Shown: piece after piece, positions 17,535 to 27,214 of the stretch
Numbering within the stretch: position 1 is the stretch's first letter
Layout: each line of letters opens with the position of its first letter
Assembly: GCF_038008325.1 (NCBI RefSeq)
Contig: NZ_JBBOYW010000001.1
Location: forward strand, 2,938,501-3,002,500
Length of the DNA: 64,000 bases
Source of the DNA: Lysinibacillus sp. FSL K6-0232
GTDB taxonomy: Bacteria > Bacillota > Bacilli > Bacillales_A > Planococcaceae
Direction: 5' to 3'
Made by a program: the position numbers and the translations under genes
The notes under the pieces: model-generated
The model's input: only the letters and a program-made list of their open reading frames with translations
What the model was told of the DNA's origin: nothing
Databases searched by the model: none

Positions 17535-19073
17535 CTATTTATTTTTACGTTTTTCACTATATTGAACCCAGAAATCTGCGCCTTTAATGCCTAGTTTACG
17601 AGGATCAAAGACAGGGTCTTTCCCTTCTTTTTTCTGTTTCTCATAATCTTTTAAAGCAATAATCGCTGGCTTCATGACAATTAAAATCCCGATAACATTC
17701 GTCCAAACCATTAAGCCAAGACCTACATCCCCCATAGCCCATGCTAAATCGGATGTACGGATTGTACCATAGAAAGCTGCTACTAAAATAGCAATCTTTG
17801 CAAGCCAAATACCTATTTTTTCAGCAGAGCCTGTCAATAAGTAAGCAACATTTGTTTCTGCAATATAGTAATAAGCCATAATGGTTGTAAAGGCAAAGAA
17901 GAATAATGCCACTGCTACGAATGGACCACCGAATCCTGGTAGTGCATCATCTACAGCGTATTGTGTATAAGCTGCACCCTCTTTAATCGTTTGTGCAAAG
18001 GAAATTTGTGCATCTCCTGAATACTCATCTTTACCAAACTCACCTGTGAAAATAGTTGGGTAAATTTCATATTCTTTTGCATCATGCTCCACGACAATTG
18101 CATCTGCTTTTTCATCATGGACATTGTACATCCCTGTAAATAAAATCATAAATGCTGTAGCTGAACAAACTAATAATGTATCAATATAGACAGAAGCCGC
18201 TTGTACAATCCCCTGTTTTGCAGGGTGCGATACTTCCGCAGCCGCCGCAGGGTGAGCCCCTGTACCTTGACCTGCTTCATTTGAATAAATACCACGTTTT
18301 ACACCCCATGCAATAGCAGAACCAATAATCCCCCCAAAGATTTCTTGTGCACCAAATGCACTTGAGAAAATTAATCCAATAACTGCTGGAATTTCTGAAA
18401 TATTCATTACAATAATAACAATTGCCATAAGTATGTAGGCAGCAGCCATAAATGGTACGATGATTTGTGCAGCGTTTGCAATTGATTTAACTCCACCAAT
18501 AATAATAGCACCTAATAACACAACAATAATAACACCTGTAATCCAAGGCGCTAAACCAAAAGCATTTTCCACTGCTACTGAAATGGCGTTTGACTGTACA
18601 CCAGGCATTAAGATTAACATCGCGATAACTGCTACAACCGCAAATAAAACCCCAAACCATTTTTGACCTGTCCCCTTTTCAAGATAAAAGGCTGGTCCAC
18701 CGCGATATTCAGTTTCTTTTTCTTCCTTATAAATCTGTGCTAAGGTTGATTCTACGTAAGCCGTTGCTGCGCCAATAAACGCAATCGCCCACATCCAAAA
18801 AACAGCGCCGGGTCCACCCATTCCAATGGCTGTTGCCGTACCAGCAATATTACCCGTACCTACACGACCTGATAAAGCAATAGACATCGCCTGAAAGGAT
18901 GAAATCCCTTTGTCTGATTTCTCTCCTCTAAACATTAAAACGAACATATCTTTAATATGTCTAACTTGTAGGAACTTGGTGATAACAGAGAAAAAAAGTC
19001 CGATCAATAAGATACCGTAAATAAACCAAGGTCCCCATAAAATACCATTCAATTTCTCAACAACAACTTCCAT
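17535..19073 (-). CDS. Sodium:alanine symporter family protein (AGCS, AlsT type)
   Basis: About 512 aa from ATG 19073, which follows GGGGGAG; the TTG at 19091 has no RBS. The AGCS signatures are present: ISSFQAMSIALSGRVGTGNIAGTATAI, EAGQGTGAHPAAAAEVSHPAKQG and the late GLMVWTNVIGI segment. About 11 helices. A hydrophilic insertion (about 315-375, acidic, EIYPTIFTGEFGKDEYSGD) is seen in the longer AGCS subgroup. It should import alanine, glycine or glutamine with Na+. No glycine riboswitch is seen in its 140-bp leader. Confidence 0.92.
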   Translation of the reverse strand: MEVVVEKLNGILWGPWFIYGILLIGLFFSVITKFLQVRHIKDMFVLMFRGEKSDKGISSFQAMSIALSGRVGTGNIAGTATAIGMGGPGAVFWMWAIAFIGAATAYVESTLAQIYKEEKETEYRGGPAFYLEKGTGQKWFGVLFAVVAVIAMLILMPGVQSNAISVAVENAFGLAPWITGVIIVVLLGAIIIGGVKSIANAAQIIVPFMAAAYILMAIVIIVMNISEIPAVIGLIFSSAFGAQEIFGGIIGSAIAWGVKRGIYSNEAGQGTGAHPAAAAEVSHPAKQGIVQAASVYIDTLLVCSATAFMILFTGMYNVHDEKADAIVVEHDAKEYEIYPTIFTGEFGKDEYSGDAQISFAQTIKEGAAYTQYAVDDALPGFGGPFVAVALFFFAFTTIMAYYYIAETNVAYLLTGSAEKIGIWLAKIAILVAAFYGTIRTSDLAWAMGDVGLGLMVWTNVIGILIVMKPAIIALKDYEKQKKEGKDPVFDPRKLGIKGADFWVQYSEKRKNK

Positions 19074-19213
19074 ACTACTCCCCCAATTCAAATAATATTG
19101 TTTTGAATTATTATAGTATTACACTTTTCTGAAAATTGCAATATTATTCTCGAGTAACAATATTTAAGTAAGTATAGTAATAATAAGTATAGTAATAAAT
19201 GGAGATTTGAAAA

Positions 19214-20020
19214 TTACTCAATAATATAGCCAATTCTTCGAAGTCCGTTGTTAAGAAAATCACGAATATACATAAAAATTTCATCGCGCTCTACTTCATG
19301 AAATAAATTATGATAACAATTTTCCCATTCTTTAAACTGAAACTCTGAAAACTCTTGTTGATGAAGCCAATTGCGCGTTTGTCGCGTTTCCGTAATGACA
19401 TCCCTTTCTCCCGTCATCATTAGAATAGGCATATTTGGGAACTCACCCTTTGGCATAAACACTAAATTCCGCATCATTTGCTGTAGCTCACGATACCATT
19501 TCACCGATACAACAGATACAAATGGTCGATCATCCTTCATTTCCTCTCTTCCTTCAACACTGCGCGTTAATTTTTCAAATGTAATTGGATGTGTTACCTT
19601 TATATTACCTGTTAAGGTACTTAAGCTTGTTAAAGTATTTGTTAGCTTTCCCGGTAGTAATTTTAATTGCAGCCAAGGCGATGTTAAAATAATACCTGCA
19701 CATTCATACTGCTTTTTATGCATTGTATGAAGAATTAATGTTGCTCCAAGTCCATGCCCAATTAAAAAGGTCGGTAAATTATATGAAAAAGCATTCTCAA
19801 TCAAATTTCTTGTATACTTATTGTACAATTTAAACTCTTCATCATGGACACGACCAAATCCTGTATTTACCCCATGATTAGGCAAATCTCCCATGACTAT
19901 GTGGAAGCCTTCCATTCTTAGTTTCTCTATAAGCCATGCATACCATCGGTGATTTTCATAAGCACCATGAAGAATAGCAATCACAGCCTTTGCTTGTCCA
20001 TCAGCTTCCCATTTCCACAT
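19214..20020 (-). CDS. ytpA: YtpA-like alpha/beta hydrolase with Gly at the nucleophile position
   Basis: A 268-aa homologue of B. subtilis YtpA, a lysophospholipase-type protein. N-terminal HGAYENHRWYAWLIEKLR and MGDLPNHG match the family. The nucleophile elbow, normally GHSMG, reads LIGHGLGA (about residues 87-94): the codon is GGA, so the catalytic Ser is Gly. Acid and base sites look kept (GERDVI and CYHNLFHE). Length is normal and the frame is open, so this is not a broken gene. Either it is catalytically dead with a binding role or another residue acts. Symbol is by homology and position near ytoA and metK. Confidence 0.85.
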   Translation of the reverse strand: MWKWEADGQAKAVIAILHGAYENHRWYAWLIEKLRMEGFHIVMGDLPNHGVNTGFGRVHDEEFKLYNKYTRNLIENAFSYNLPTFLIGHGLGATLILHTMHKKQYECAGIILTSPWLQLKLLPGKLTNTLTSLSTLTGNIKVTHPITFEKLTRSVEGREEMKDDRPFVSVVSVKWYRELQQMMRNLVFMPKGEFPNMPILMMTGERDVITETRQTRNWLHQQEFSEFQFKEWENCYHNLFHEVERDEIFMYIRDFLNNGLRRIGYIIE

Positions 20021-20154
20021 TCACATAGTCCTCCTAAAAAATAATTACACAATGATTATATCGACATCCATAGCACATTTTAATTTTATATTTTCATAAA
20101 GATGCGTATTTGATACGATAATACTACATCATAGAAAGAAAAGAGGCGATTTTC

Positions 20155-20667
20155 ATGATTTATCCATTTAAAGATAAAATGCCAAAGATTGATCCATCTG
20201 TTTTTATTGCTGATTACGCAACAGTTACTGGTGATGTAACCATTGGTGCTGAAACAACTATTTGGTTTAATACAGTTATTCGAGGCGATGTATCTCCTAC
20301 CATTATTGGCAAACGTGTAAGCATTCAAGACCTATGCTGTCTGCACCAAAGTCCAAAGTATCCATTAATTATTGAGGACGAGGTAACAGTAGGTCATCAA
20401 GTGACTTTACATAGCTGTACAATTCGAAAAAATGCCTTGATTGGCATGGGCTCTATTATATTAGACGGGGCAGAGATTGGAGAGGGTGCATTTATCGGAG
20501 CTGGAAGCCTAGTACCTCCTGGTAAAGTCATTCCCCCAAATAGCTTAGCATTAGGTCGTCCAGCAAAAGTTGTACGCGAATTAAATGCTGAGGATAAAGA
20601 AGATATGGAACGCATCGTACGCGAATATGCCGAAAAAGGCCAGTATTATAAATCGCTTCAAAAATAG
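20155..20667 (+). CDS. ytoA: Gamma-carbonic anhydrase family protein YtoA
   Basis: A 170-aa left-handed beta-helix protein built of hexapeptide repeats such as VTGDVTIGAETTIW, IIGKRVSIQDLCCLH and LIGMGSIILDGAEIGEGAFIGAGSLV. Three His candidates for the trimer-interface metal site are present (CCLHQ, VGHQ and TLHS). Family members are gamma-carbonic anhydrases or related transferases without proven activity. RBS AGAGGCG is close upstream. It is divergent from the ytpA-like gene, and is followed by a nested hairpin. Confidence 0.9.
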   Translation: MIYPFKDKMPKIDPSVFIADYATVTGDVTIGAETTIWFNTVIRGDVSPTIIGKRVSIQDLCCLHQSPKYPLIIEDEVTVGHQVTLHSCTIRKNALIGMGSIILDGAEIGEGAFIGAGSLVPPGKVIPPNSLALGRPAKVVRELNAEDKEDMERIVREYAEKGQYYKSLQK

Positions 20668-20693
20668 ACTATTAAAAAAATAGCTCAGCTATT

Positions 20694-20787
20694 AAAAGCT
20701 GGGATACAGTGAGTTTAATCCTTAAAAAGCGCGAGAAATCAATGGTTACATTGATTTCTTGCGCTTCTTTCAGCTATCCCAGCTTTT
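20694..20787. terminator. Nested double hairpin after ytoA
   Basis: Outer stem AAAAGCTGGGA (20694-20704) with TCCCAGCTTTT (20777-20787) encloses a 16-bp inner stem (about 20728-20742 with 20751-20766). It probably terminates ytoA. The remaining gap to metK (20788-20998) has no gene I can support, and no second clear terminator for metK. Confidence 0.65.
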
Positions 20788-20998
20788 CTATCACATAGTA
20801 TATCATTATAATATTTAAATCACTTTATCGCTTTAGCTCAATAGTTTAACAAGAAGAGCTTGTGCGAGGAATCCTTGATAGCACGAAAGCTTTTATCTTT
20901 GTTTAAACTTCTACTAAAAAGCGGAAGCACAGGTATTGATCATGATAGAATTCTGCTATATTTGCTGCTGCACGTTCGATTCAAAAGTATTGATCAAA

Positions 20999-22198
20999 TT
21001 AAGATAAACGTGCTTTTTCTCGTAATGCATCTGCTTTGTCTGTTTGCTCCCATGGTACATCTAAATCTGTACGGCCAAAGTGACCATATGCTGCAGTTTG
21101 TTTGTAAATTGGACGACGAAGGTCAAGCATTTTAATAATACCTGCTGGACGTAGATCAAATAGCTCACGCACCCATTCAACAATATAGCTTTCCTTCACC
21201 TTTCCTGTACCAAATGTATCGACAGCAATAGAAACAGGCTGAGCAACACCAATTGCATAAGCAAGCTGTACTTCAGCACGCTCTGCTAATCCTGCTGCTA
21301 CAATATTTTTTGCTACATAGCGAGCTGCATAGGCTGCTGAACGATCTACCTTTGTTGCATCTTTCCCAGAGAATGCACCACCACCATGACGTGCATAGCC
21401 ACCGTATGTATCTACGATGATTTTACGTCCTGTTAAGCCAGCATCTCCCTTAGGTCCACCAATCACGAAACGACCAGTTGGGTTGATGAAATATTTTGTG
21501 TTCGCATCTAATAATTCACTTGGTACAACTGGTGCAATCACAAATTCTTTTAAATCTGCTTGAATTTGCTCTAATGTTACCTCTTCATCATGCTGTGTTG
21601 AAATAACAATTGTATCAACTCGTACAGGTATATTATGCTCATCGTACTCTACTGTTACTTGTGTTTTACCATCAGGACGTAAATAAGCAAGCTCACCTGA
21701 TTTACGCACTGCTGTTAAACGGCGTGCTAATTTATGAGCTAGGCTAATTGGTAATGGCATTAGCTCGGGTGTTTCATTACATGCATAACCAAACATTAAG
21801 CCTTGGTCACCTGCTCCGATTGCTTCAATATCGGCATCTGTCATCGAGCCTTCACGTGCCTCTAAAGCTTGGTCAACACCTTGTGCAATATCAGGTGATT
21901 GTTCACCAATTGCTACAAGCACCGCTAAATTTTCAGCATCAAAGCCATATTTACCACGTGTATAGCCAATTTCCGCTACAGTATCACGAACAATACCTTT
22001 AATATCAACATACGTAGAGGTTGTAATTTCTCCTGCTACTAATACTAAGCCTGTTGTAACGGTTGTTTCACATGCTACACGTGCATTTGGGTCTTCTGTC
22101 AAAATGGCATCTAAAATAGCATCCGAGATTTGGTCGCAAATTTTATCGGGATGCCCCTCTGTCACACTTTCTGATGTAAACAGTCGACGGTTTGTCAT
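20999..22198 (-). CDS. metK: S-adenosylmethionine synthetase
   Basis: A 399-aa enzyme making SAM from methionine and ATP. N-terminal [20 protein letters not shown] holds the ATP-binding His and metal-binding Asp; [12 protein letters not shown] is the central signature; [19 protein letters not shown] is the P-loop-like phosphate-binding segment. Length and motifs are complete. RBS TAGGAGG precedes ATG. The gene is preceded by a SAM-I riboswitch, giving feedback by its product. The order next to divergent pckA is the Bacillus arrangement. Confidence 0.98.
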   Translation of the reverse strand: MTNRRLFTSESVTEGHPDKICDQISDAILDAILTEDPNARVACETTVTTGLVLVAGEITTSTYVDIKGIVRDTVAEIGYTRGKYGFDAENLAVLVAIGEQSPDIAQGVDQALEAREGSMTDADIEAIGAGDQGLMFGYACNETPELMPLPISLAHKLARRLTAVRKSGELAYLRPDGKTQVTVEYDEHNIPVRVDTIVISTQHDEEVTLEQIQADLKEFVIAPVVPSELLDANTKYFINPTGRFVIGGPKGDAGLTGRKIIVDTYGGYARHGGGAFSGKDATKVDRSAAYAARYVAKNIVAAGLAERAEVQLAYAIGVAQPVSIAVDTFGTGKVKESYIVEWVRELFDLRPAGIIKMLDLRRPIYKQTAAYGHFGRTDLDVPWEQTDKADALREKARLS

Positions 22199-22412
22199 TT
22201 GGTTTTCCTCCTATTACTCTTACGAAAAGTAGTTGTGTATGAATACGGTACTCATTACCCATGTCAAGCCCGCTCTTAAGGATCGAACTCCAAGCCGTTG
22301 TTGTGTTGTTTTTATCGAAAACAGCTACTGCTTTTAACACGAGGATTTTGAAAGATCCGTCATTATAATAAGGAAAGAACTATATACATTGCTCTTTACA
22401 TTGATTTTTAAC
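22199..22412 (-). other. Spacer between SAM riboswitch terminator and metK
   Basis: About 214 nt of transcribed leader remain between the riboswitch terminator and the metK start. It is more GC-balanced than its surroundings. A 65-codon GTG-initiated frame runs through it into metK but has no RBS. I see no known element in it. Confidence 0.5.
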
Positions 22413-22598
22413 AATAAAAAAAATCCTTTTCTCACGTTGTTTTACATGAGGAAAGGACTAATGACTTCGTAACCTTTCACTCTTATCGTTCAAGGGAATG
22501 TCCCTTGCATCAGGTTGGCACCAACGCATGTCGTGAAATGTTTCATGCAGGTTGCCGGGTTTCACAGGGCCTGACCCTCCACCAGCTCGGGATAAGAG
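22413..22598 (-). promoter_or_regulatory. SAM-I (S-box) riboswitch of metK
   Basis: Minus-strand aptamer 22598-22480, closed by P1 CTCTTATC/GATAAGAG. It contains the S-box core: GAGGGTCAGGCCCTGTGAAACCC-type P2 region, CGGCAACCTGCATG, GGTGCCAACCTGATGCAAGGG and the kink-turn GA pairs. It is followed by a terminator hairpin (GTCCTTTCCTCATG with CGTGAGAAAAGGATT) and T8 (about 22460-22413). SAM binding should stop transcription before metK. Confidence 0.96.
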
Positions 22599-22615
22599 TA
22601 TCCGTTCAATAACCC

Positions 22616-22644
22616 ATGTTACTGAAAAGGTTGACTATTGTCAA
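22616..22644 (-). promoter_or_regulatory. metK promoter
   Basis: Consensus -35 TTGACA (minus, 22644-22639), 17-bp spacer, TAACAT (22621-22616). The start would fall about 10 nt before the S-box. Confidence 0.7.
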
Positions 22645-22950
22645 ATATTTTCTAATCCTTGACGATTGTTTCACATTTTTGACGCAATAGCACTTCAAAA
22701 AATACAGTACAACAAGAATATTATTATTGTAAAACCTTTTATACATGGATGATGATGTAAATAAAAGCAAATTCATCCCTACAACATCCCATGCTTGTTG
22801 TGGTAACATATGTGTGACGCTATTTTCAAGCGCATTTGTAGTAGGATTGAAGGGATTCTACTCGAAAAACGTTATTTTTTGTCAGTTTGTTGAAAAATAA
22901 TAAAAACTCGAAAATAATTTCTTAATTAGTATAGATTATTTAAGTAATTG

Positions 22951-22959
22951 TGTTATACT
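22951..22959 (+). promoter_or_regulatory. Extended -10 promoter of pckA
   Basis: TGTTATACT: TATACT (22954-22959) preceded by TGN. No good -35 is seen. A short TCCCT/AGGGA stem lies between it and the RBS. The stretch 22645-22930 shows no further gene or element. Confidence 0.45.
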
Positions 22960-23027
22960 ATTTTTGAAATTAAGAAAAAATCCCTCAGAATCAAGGGAAT
23001 ATTATAAAAAAGGATGGTATTTAATCG

Positions 23028-24614
23028 ATGAATTCAGTAGAAATTACAAACGAACTGAAGGAATTATTAAACGGCGGAAATGTTCAAGTTCAACTTTCAG
23101 TACCACAGTTAGCAGAAAAAGCTACAGCTCGTGGTGAAGCAGTATTAACAGTAGATGGCGCAGTTCGTGCAGAAACTGGCAAATACACTGGTCGTTCACC
23201 TAAAGATAAATATACAGTAGAAGAAGAAAGCATAAAAGATCAAATTGACTGGGGAAAAGTCAATCAACCGATTTCTTCTGAAGTGTTCGATAACTTATAT
23301 ATTAAAGTTATAAAATATTTAAAAGAACGTGACGAATTATTTGTATTCAAAGGCTTCGCAGGTGCTGACAAAGATTCACAATTAAGTATTCAAGTTATTA
23401 ATGAATATGCTTGGCACAATCTTTTCGCTCATCAATTATTTATCCGTCCAACTGAAGAAGAATTAGCTTCTCATGTTGCAGAGTTCACTGTTATCTCAGC
23501 TCCTAACTTTAAAGCAGACCCTGCCGTTGATGGTACAGCTTCAGAAACATTTATTATCGTATCACTTGAAAAGAAAGTGATTTTAATTGGTGGTACTGAA
23601 TATGCTGGTGAGATGAAAAAATCTATTTTCGGTATTATGAACTACTTATTACCACAACAAGGCATCCTTTCTATGCATTGCTCAGCGAATGTTGGAGAAG
23701 CTGGTGATGTAGCATTATTCTTCGGTCTATCTGGTACTGGTAAAACAACATTATCTGCTGATCCAGAACGCAAATTAATCGGTGACGATGAGCATGGCTG
23801 GTCTGATAATGGTGTCTTCAACATTGAAGGTGGTTGCTATGCGAAAACAATCAATCTTTCTGCTGAAAAAGAACCAGAAATCTACAATGCCATTCGTTTC
23901 GGCTCAGTGTTAGAAAATGTAGTTGTTGATCCAGAAACACGTATTTGTGACTACGATGATGGTTCATTAACAGAAAATACACGTGTAGCTTATCCAATCC
24001 AATACATTGATAATATTGTTGACCCATCTGTTGCAGGTCATCCAAAAACAATTATTTTCTTAACAGCAGATGCATTTGGTGTTTTACCACCAATCAGTAA
24101 ATTAACAAAAGAACAAGCAATGTACCACTTCTTAAGCGGCTTCACATCAAAGCTTGCAGGTACAGAGCGTGGTGTAACAGAGCCAGAACCAGTATTTTCT
24201 ACTTGCTTCGGTTCACCATTCCTTCCACTTCCAGCAACTGTGTATGCTGAAATGTTAGGAGAAAAAATTGATAAGCACGGTGCACAAGTATACCTTGTAA
24301 ACACAGGCTGGACTGGTGGCGAATATGGCACTGGTAGCCGTATGAAACTTTCTTATACACGTGCAATGGTACGTGCTGCCATTGATGGTAAATTAGTAGA
24401 TGTTGAAACAACGCAAGATGCTGTGTTTGGTTTACATATCCCAACAGCTATTGAAGGTGTTCCATCAAACGTATTAAATCCACGTGAAGCTTGGGCAGAT
24501 CAAGCTGCATATGATGCAAAAGCTGCTGAACTTGCAGGTCTATTCAATGAAAACTTCAAGAAATTCTCAAATGTTTCTGAAGCAATCACAAAACTTGGTG
24601 GCCCATTACAATAA
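23028..24614 (+). CDS. pckA: Phosphoenolpyruvate carboxykinase (ATP)
   Basis: A 528-aa gluconeogenic enzyme converting oxaloacetate and ATP to PEP and CO2. Kinase-1a P-loop GLSGTGKT is at 233-240 and metal-site motif IGDDEHGW at 251-258. The substrate Arg is in TGRSPKDKY (54-62), and C-terminal [19 protein letters not shown] is the adenine-binding part. Length matches bacterial ATP-dependent PckA. RBS AAAGGATGG. Divergent from metK; expressed alone, with a strong terminator. Confidence 0.98.
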   Translation: MNSVEITNELKELLNGGNVQVQLSVPQLAEKATARGEAVLTVDGAVRAETGKYTGRSPKDKYTVEEESIKDQIDWGKVNQPISSEVFDNLYIKVIKYLKERDELFVFKGFAGADKDSQLSIQVINEYAWHNLFAHQLFIRPTEEELASHVAEFTVISAPNFKADPAVDGTASETFIIVSLEKKVILIGGTEYAGEMKKSIFGIMNYLLPQQGILSMHCSANVGEAGDVALFFGLSGTGKTTLSADPERKLIGDDEHGWSDNGVFNIEGGCYAKTINLSAEKEPEIYNAIRFGSVLENVVVDPETRICDYDDGSLTENTRVAYPIQYIDNIVDPSVAGHPKTIIFLTADAFGVLPPISKLTKEQAMYHFLSGFTSKLAGTERGVTEPEPVFSTCFGSPFLPLPATVYAEMLGEKIDKHGAQVYLVNTGWTGGEYGTGSRMKLSYTRAMVRAAIDGKLVDVETTQDAVFGLHIPTAIEGVPSNVLNPREAWADQAAYDAKAAELAGLFNENFKKFSNVSEAITKLGGPLQ

Positions 24615-24630
24615 TCAATAGACTACAGAT

Positions 24631-24680
24631 AAAGAGGCTATCTGGAATGGTGTTACCTTTCCAGATAGCCTCTTTTTTAA
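24631..24680 (+). terminator. pckA terminator
   Basis: A 16-bp stem (24631-24646 with 24660-24675) and T6. Confidence 0.92.
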
Positions 24681-24760
24681 TACTAAGTATTTGTTAAAAA
24701 CCTGTGTTCCTGCGGTGGTTACAAAGGGGGCGTTTTCGATATAGTTTTTCAAATGCCTCT

Positions 24761-25537
24761 TTATTGTTGCTTCATCCATTGACATAGAGCACGAACTGTT
24801 TCTCGATTTTTGGCGGGTGGATATTGATGGGCATAATCCCGTTCATACCATGTTTCATACGTTTTATGAGCATCCTCTAAGAAAAACGCAAGCTGTCTAG
24901 CATGCTCAATATCAACATTTTCGTCACGATAGCCATGAATAATTAAAACAGGTGCTGTAATATGTGCTACCTCAAATAATGGCGTTCTAGCATCATAGGC
25001 TTCTGGTACACGATTAGGTGTGCCACCAATCACACGCTTCATCATACGGCGCATATCTGTCCGTTCCCAATAAGTAGCTGTTGCATCCGAAACACCAGCC
25101 CATGTCACAACAGAGGTAATATCTTTACGTAAGATGGCTGTCCAAAGTGCCATAATTCCTCCACGTGAAAAGCCAAAAACATGTATATGGTCATTGCAAA
25201 ATTGTTTCAATACATCTACTGCATAAATAGCATCATAACGATCTGCGCCTGCAAACTCGTCTCGTCCTTCCCCACCTCGATTGCCACGGTAATACGGTGC
25301 AAAAACAATAAACCCCTGTGCTGCAAATTGGGCAATACGTGATGGTCTTACCATCCCAATGCCTTGCATGCCTCCTCTTAAATATAAAAAGCCATCATAT
25401 GTACCTTCTGCCTTTGGTTCAGCCAATAACCCTTTCACACGCAAGCCCTGTGATAAATATGTAATTTCAAATAAGCGTATGGCTGGATTTGGTGAAGGAT
25501 AGGCACGCTTAGCAACGATTTCACCATTGTTTGTCAC
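24761..25537 (-). CDS. ytmA: Alpha/beta hydrolase, prolyl-oligopeptidase type (YtmA-like)
   Basis: A 258-aa serine hydrolase of the S9/dienelactone type. Oxyanion region LRGGMQGIGMV, nucleophile elbow GFSRGG (about 125-130), Asp in IHGYRDENVD and His in DYAHQYPP complete the triad. The start is GTG at 25537, inside the end of ytkD (17-bp overlap), with GGAG upstream. It follows the nudix gene and precedes pckA, as in B. subtilis. Substrate unknown; acyl-peptide or ester hydrolysis is likely. Confidence 0.85.
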   Translation of the reverse strand: MTNNGEIVAKRAYPSPNPAIRLFEITYLSQGLRVKGLLAEPKAEGTYDGFLYLRGGMQGIGMVRPSRIAQFAAQGFIVFAPYYRGNRGGEGRDEFAGADRYDAIYAVDVLKQFCNDHIHVFGFSRGGIMALWTAILRKDITSVVTWAGVSDATATYWERTDMRRMMKRVIGGTPNRVPEAYDARTPLFEVAHITAPVLIIHGYRDENVDIEHARQLAFFLEDAHKTYETWYERDYAHQYPPAKNRETVRALCQWMKQQ

Positions 25538-25988
25538 GATATTTCAACTCCTCCAGCATTTTTTTCATTCCCTCATCCTTCATATGAAAGCTTAGATTTG
25601 GATGATTCATAAATTCTTCATCAGATAACCAAAGCATCCCTGATGTTTCTAAATCAAATTCAATTTGCTCTTGTCCTGCAAATTGTGCAGTAAAAACTGT
25701 TTTACAAAATAACACCTTATCATGGACAGCATATTCTGCAAACCATTGAAGATTTTTCACATGGACACCTGTTTCTTCAAATACCTCTCGAATCGCTGCT
25801 TCCTCTAATGTTTCTCCTTCTTCTACTTTCCCACCTGGCACCTCTACACCACGATGCTTATGAATGGTACAGAGCCATTTCTGTTCATGCTTTAAAAAAA
25901 CAAGCACATGCTTAGGCTCTACCTCAAACTCACCTCTTGAAAAGCTTAAATCTACTTGTAGACCATGTAAATCTGTAAATGTTAGCAT
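25521..25988 (-). CDS. ytkD: Nudix hydrolase YtkD
   Basis: A 155-aa nudix protein. The box GGKVEEGETLEEAAIREVFEETGV (about 49-72) has all catalytic Glu. It corresponds to B. subtilis YtkD, a nucleoside triphosphate (8-oxo-dGTP) pyrophosphohydrolase with antimutator role. Position between the M29/IclR region and ytmA-pckA matches. RBS GAGGG. It is co-transcribed with ytmA. Confidence 0.85.
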   Translation of the reverse strand: MLTFTDLHGLQVDLSFSRGEFEVEPKHVLVFLKHEQKWLCTIHKHRGVEVPGGKVEEGETLEEAAIREVFEETGVHVKNLQWFAEYAVHDKVLFCKTVFTAQFAGQEQIEFDLETSGMLWLSDEEFMNHPNLSFHMKDEGMKKMLEELKYRDKQW

Positions 25989-26155
25989 ATCTTTTCCCTC
26001 ACGTTCACGCTTCTGTGCTTCTATTTTATGGACAGTGCCGATTCCTCATTCCTGCTTTTATAATATTGGAGATAAATCAATGGCACTGCTCTCATTTATC
26101 TATACTAACTATAGTGTAACCATACAAAGATAATCAATTATTAATTCGCACATGC

Positions 26156-26187
26156 AAAAAGCGTGCTTCATATAGAGAAGACACGCT
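26156..26187 (-). terminator. Terminator of the M29-aminopeptidase transcript
   Basis: On the minus strand AGCGTG(T)CTTC pairs with GAAG(C)ACGCT, then TTTTT. The gap 25989-26279 otherwise holds the ytkD promoter region; no gene is seen. Confidence 0.7.
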
Positions 26188-26279
26188 ACAGGCTATAGAT
26201 ACATTCTCAAAATGTTGAGTTTGTTTACAATCTTGTTCTTTTGCAACTCATAAACCACTTCTATCTAAATACGCTCTTT

Positions 26280-27203
26280 TTAGATTACTTGTTGTTCATC
26301 GAAATAGACAGACGGGCTTTTTACAACACAATCAATATGAACATCTGCTGCATTTGCTCCACCAAAAGGTACATTACTGCCAAATGCTATATGAATCGTA
26401 CCATATACTTTCTCGTCCTCTAGGACATTGCCACATAGAATGGCACTTTTGTTGGCTCCGATACCAAACTCCGCGATAATTCTGCCATTCCCTTCACCAA
26501 GTAGCTCAAGTAATCGTGAACCATCAGCACCAATTGCCTCTTCTAGGCGACCATTACGTATTTTTAGCAATAGCGGCTCCTTTAACACACCAATATTGGC
26601 AATCGAGCCATCTACTAAAAGCTCTCCATTTGCAGAGGTTTCTATTGGCGCAATATAAGATTCCCCAGAAGGAATATTTCCATATTCACCTGCTTGGTGA
26701 ATAACGCCTGTAGAACGAATTCCGAAACGATTTTCTACACTAAATGTTAGCTCATGCCCAGCCTTCACAATACGAACATTCTTTGCCTTATCAAGTGAAT
26801 GAACATATTTTTCTACTAGCTCTTCTATCTCTTGGGCATCTGCATGTAGTGCACCTTGCTCAAGCATCTGAAGTGTCACACCAGGCATTGTTGCTACACG
26901 CCCGCCATTTTCACAGGCATTTTTGCGTGCATTTGTATGTGTTAATGAGTGGGAGGTAATACAAAGTGTCACATCAGCATTCGCCATCAGTGATGAAACA
27001 GCAGGAATAGGCTCCTGTCCAGATTTTTCAAGTAGCGGCATCACCGTTAACATCGTATGCTCTGTAATTGTTCGCCCAGCGTTATAAAAGATTTTTGCAA
27101 TATCCTGTTTATAAATATCTGTCAAAATTAACAGTGTTTCTGAAGATTGAACATTCAAATTGCCTTTTAAAATATTAAGTGCAATGTCTTGTAAATGCTG
27201 CAT
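26280..27203 (-). CDS. M29-type (aminopeptidase T-like) metallopeptidase
   Basis: A 307-aa member of the COG2309 leucyl aminopeptidase group. Metal ligands of the M29 fold can be placed: Glu residues in AGEYGNIPSGES (about 188-199), His in YGTIHIAFGSN, and HxD in ADVHIDCVV near the end. It is shorter than typical M29 AmpS (about 410), nearer the shorter subgroup that includes NicX-like enzymes. RBS AAGGAGC. It follows the IclR gene by 11 bp, so the pair is co-transcribed. In this locus it probably trims an N-terminal residue from an imported peptide or amide; that is inference. Confidence 0.75.
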   Translation of the reverse strand: MQHLQDIALNILKGNLNVQSSETLLILTDIYKQDIAKIFYNAGRTITEHTMLTVMPLLEKSGQEPIPAVSSLMANADVTLCITSHSLTHTNARKNACENGGRVATMPGVTLQMLEQGALHADAQEIEELVEKYVHSLDKAKNVRIVKAGHELTFSVENRFGIRSTGVIHQAGEYGNIPSGESYIAPIETSANGELLVDGSIANIGVLKEPLLLKIRNGRLEEAIGADGSRLLELLGEGNGRIIAEFGIGANKSAILCGNVLEDEKVYGTIHIAFGSNVPFGGANAADVHIDCVVKSPSVYFDEQQVI

Positions 27204-27214
27204 AATAAAGCTCC

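Noticed and set aside
17535..19213. Glycine riboswitch for the AGCS symporter
   Set aside because: The leader is only about 140 nt and lacks the paired aptamer pattern.
20860..21135. Plus-strand 91-codon frame overlapping the end of metK
   Set aside because: It lies mostly antisense to metK, has no convincing RBS and no recognisable family.
22143..22340. 65-codon frame in the metK leader as a regulatory peptide
   Set aside because: GTG start without RBS, overlaps metK out of frame; the SAM riboswitch explains regulation.
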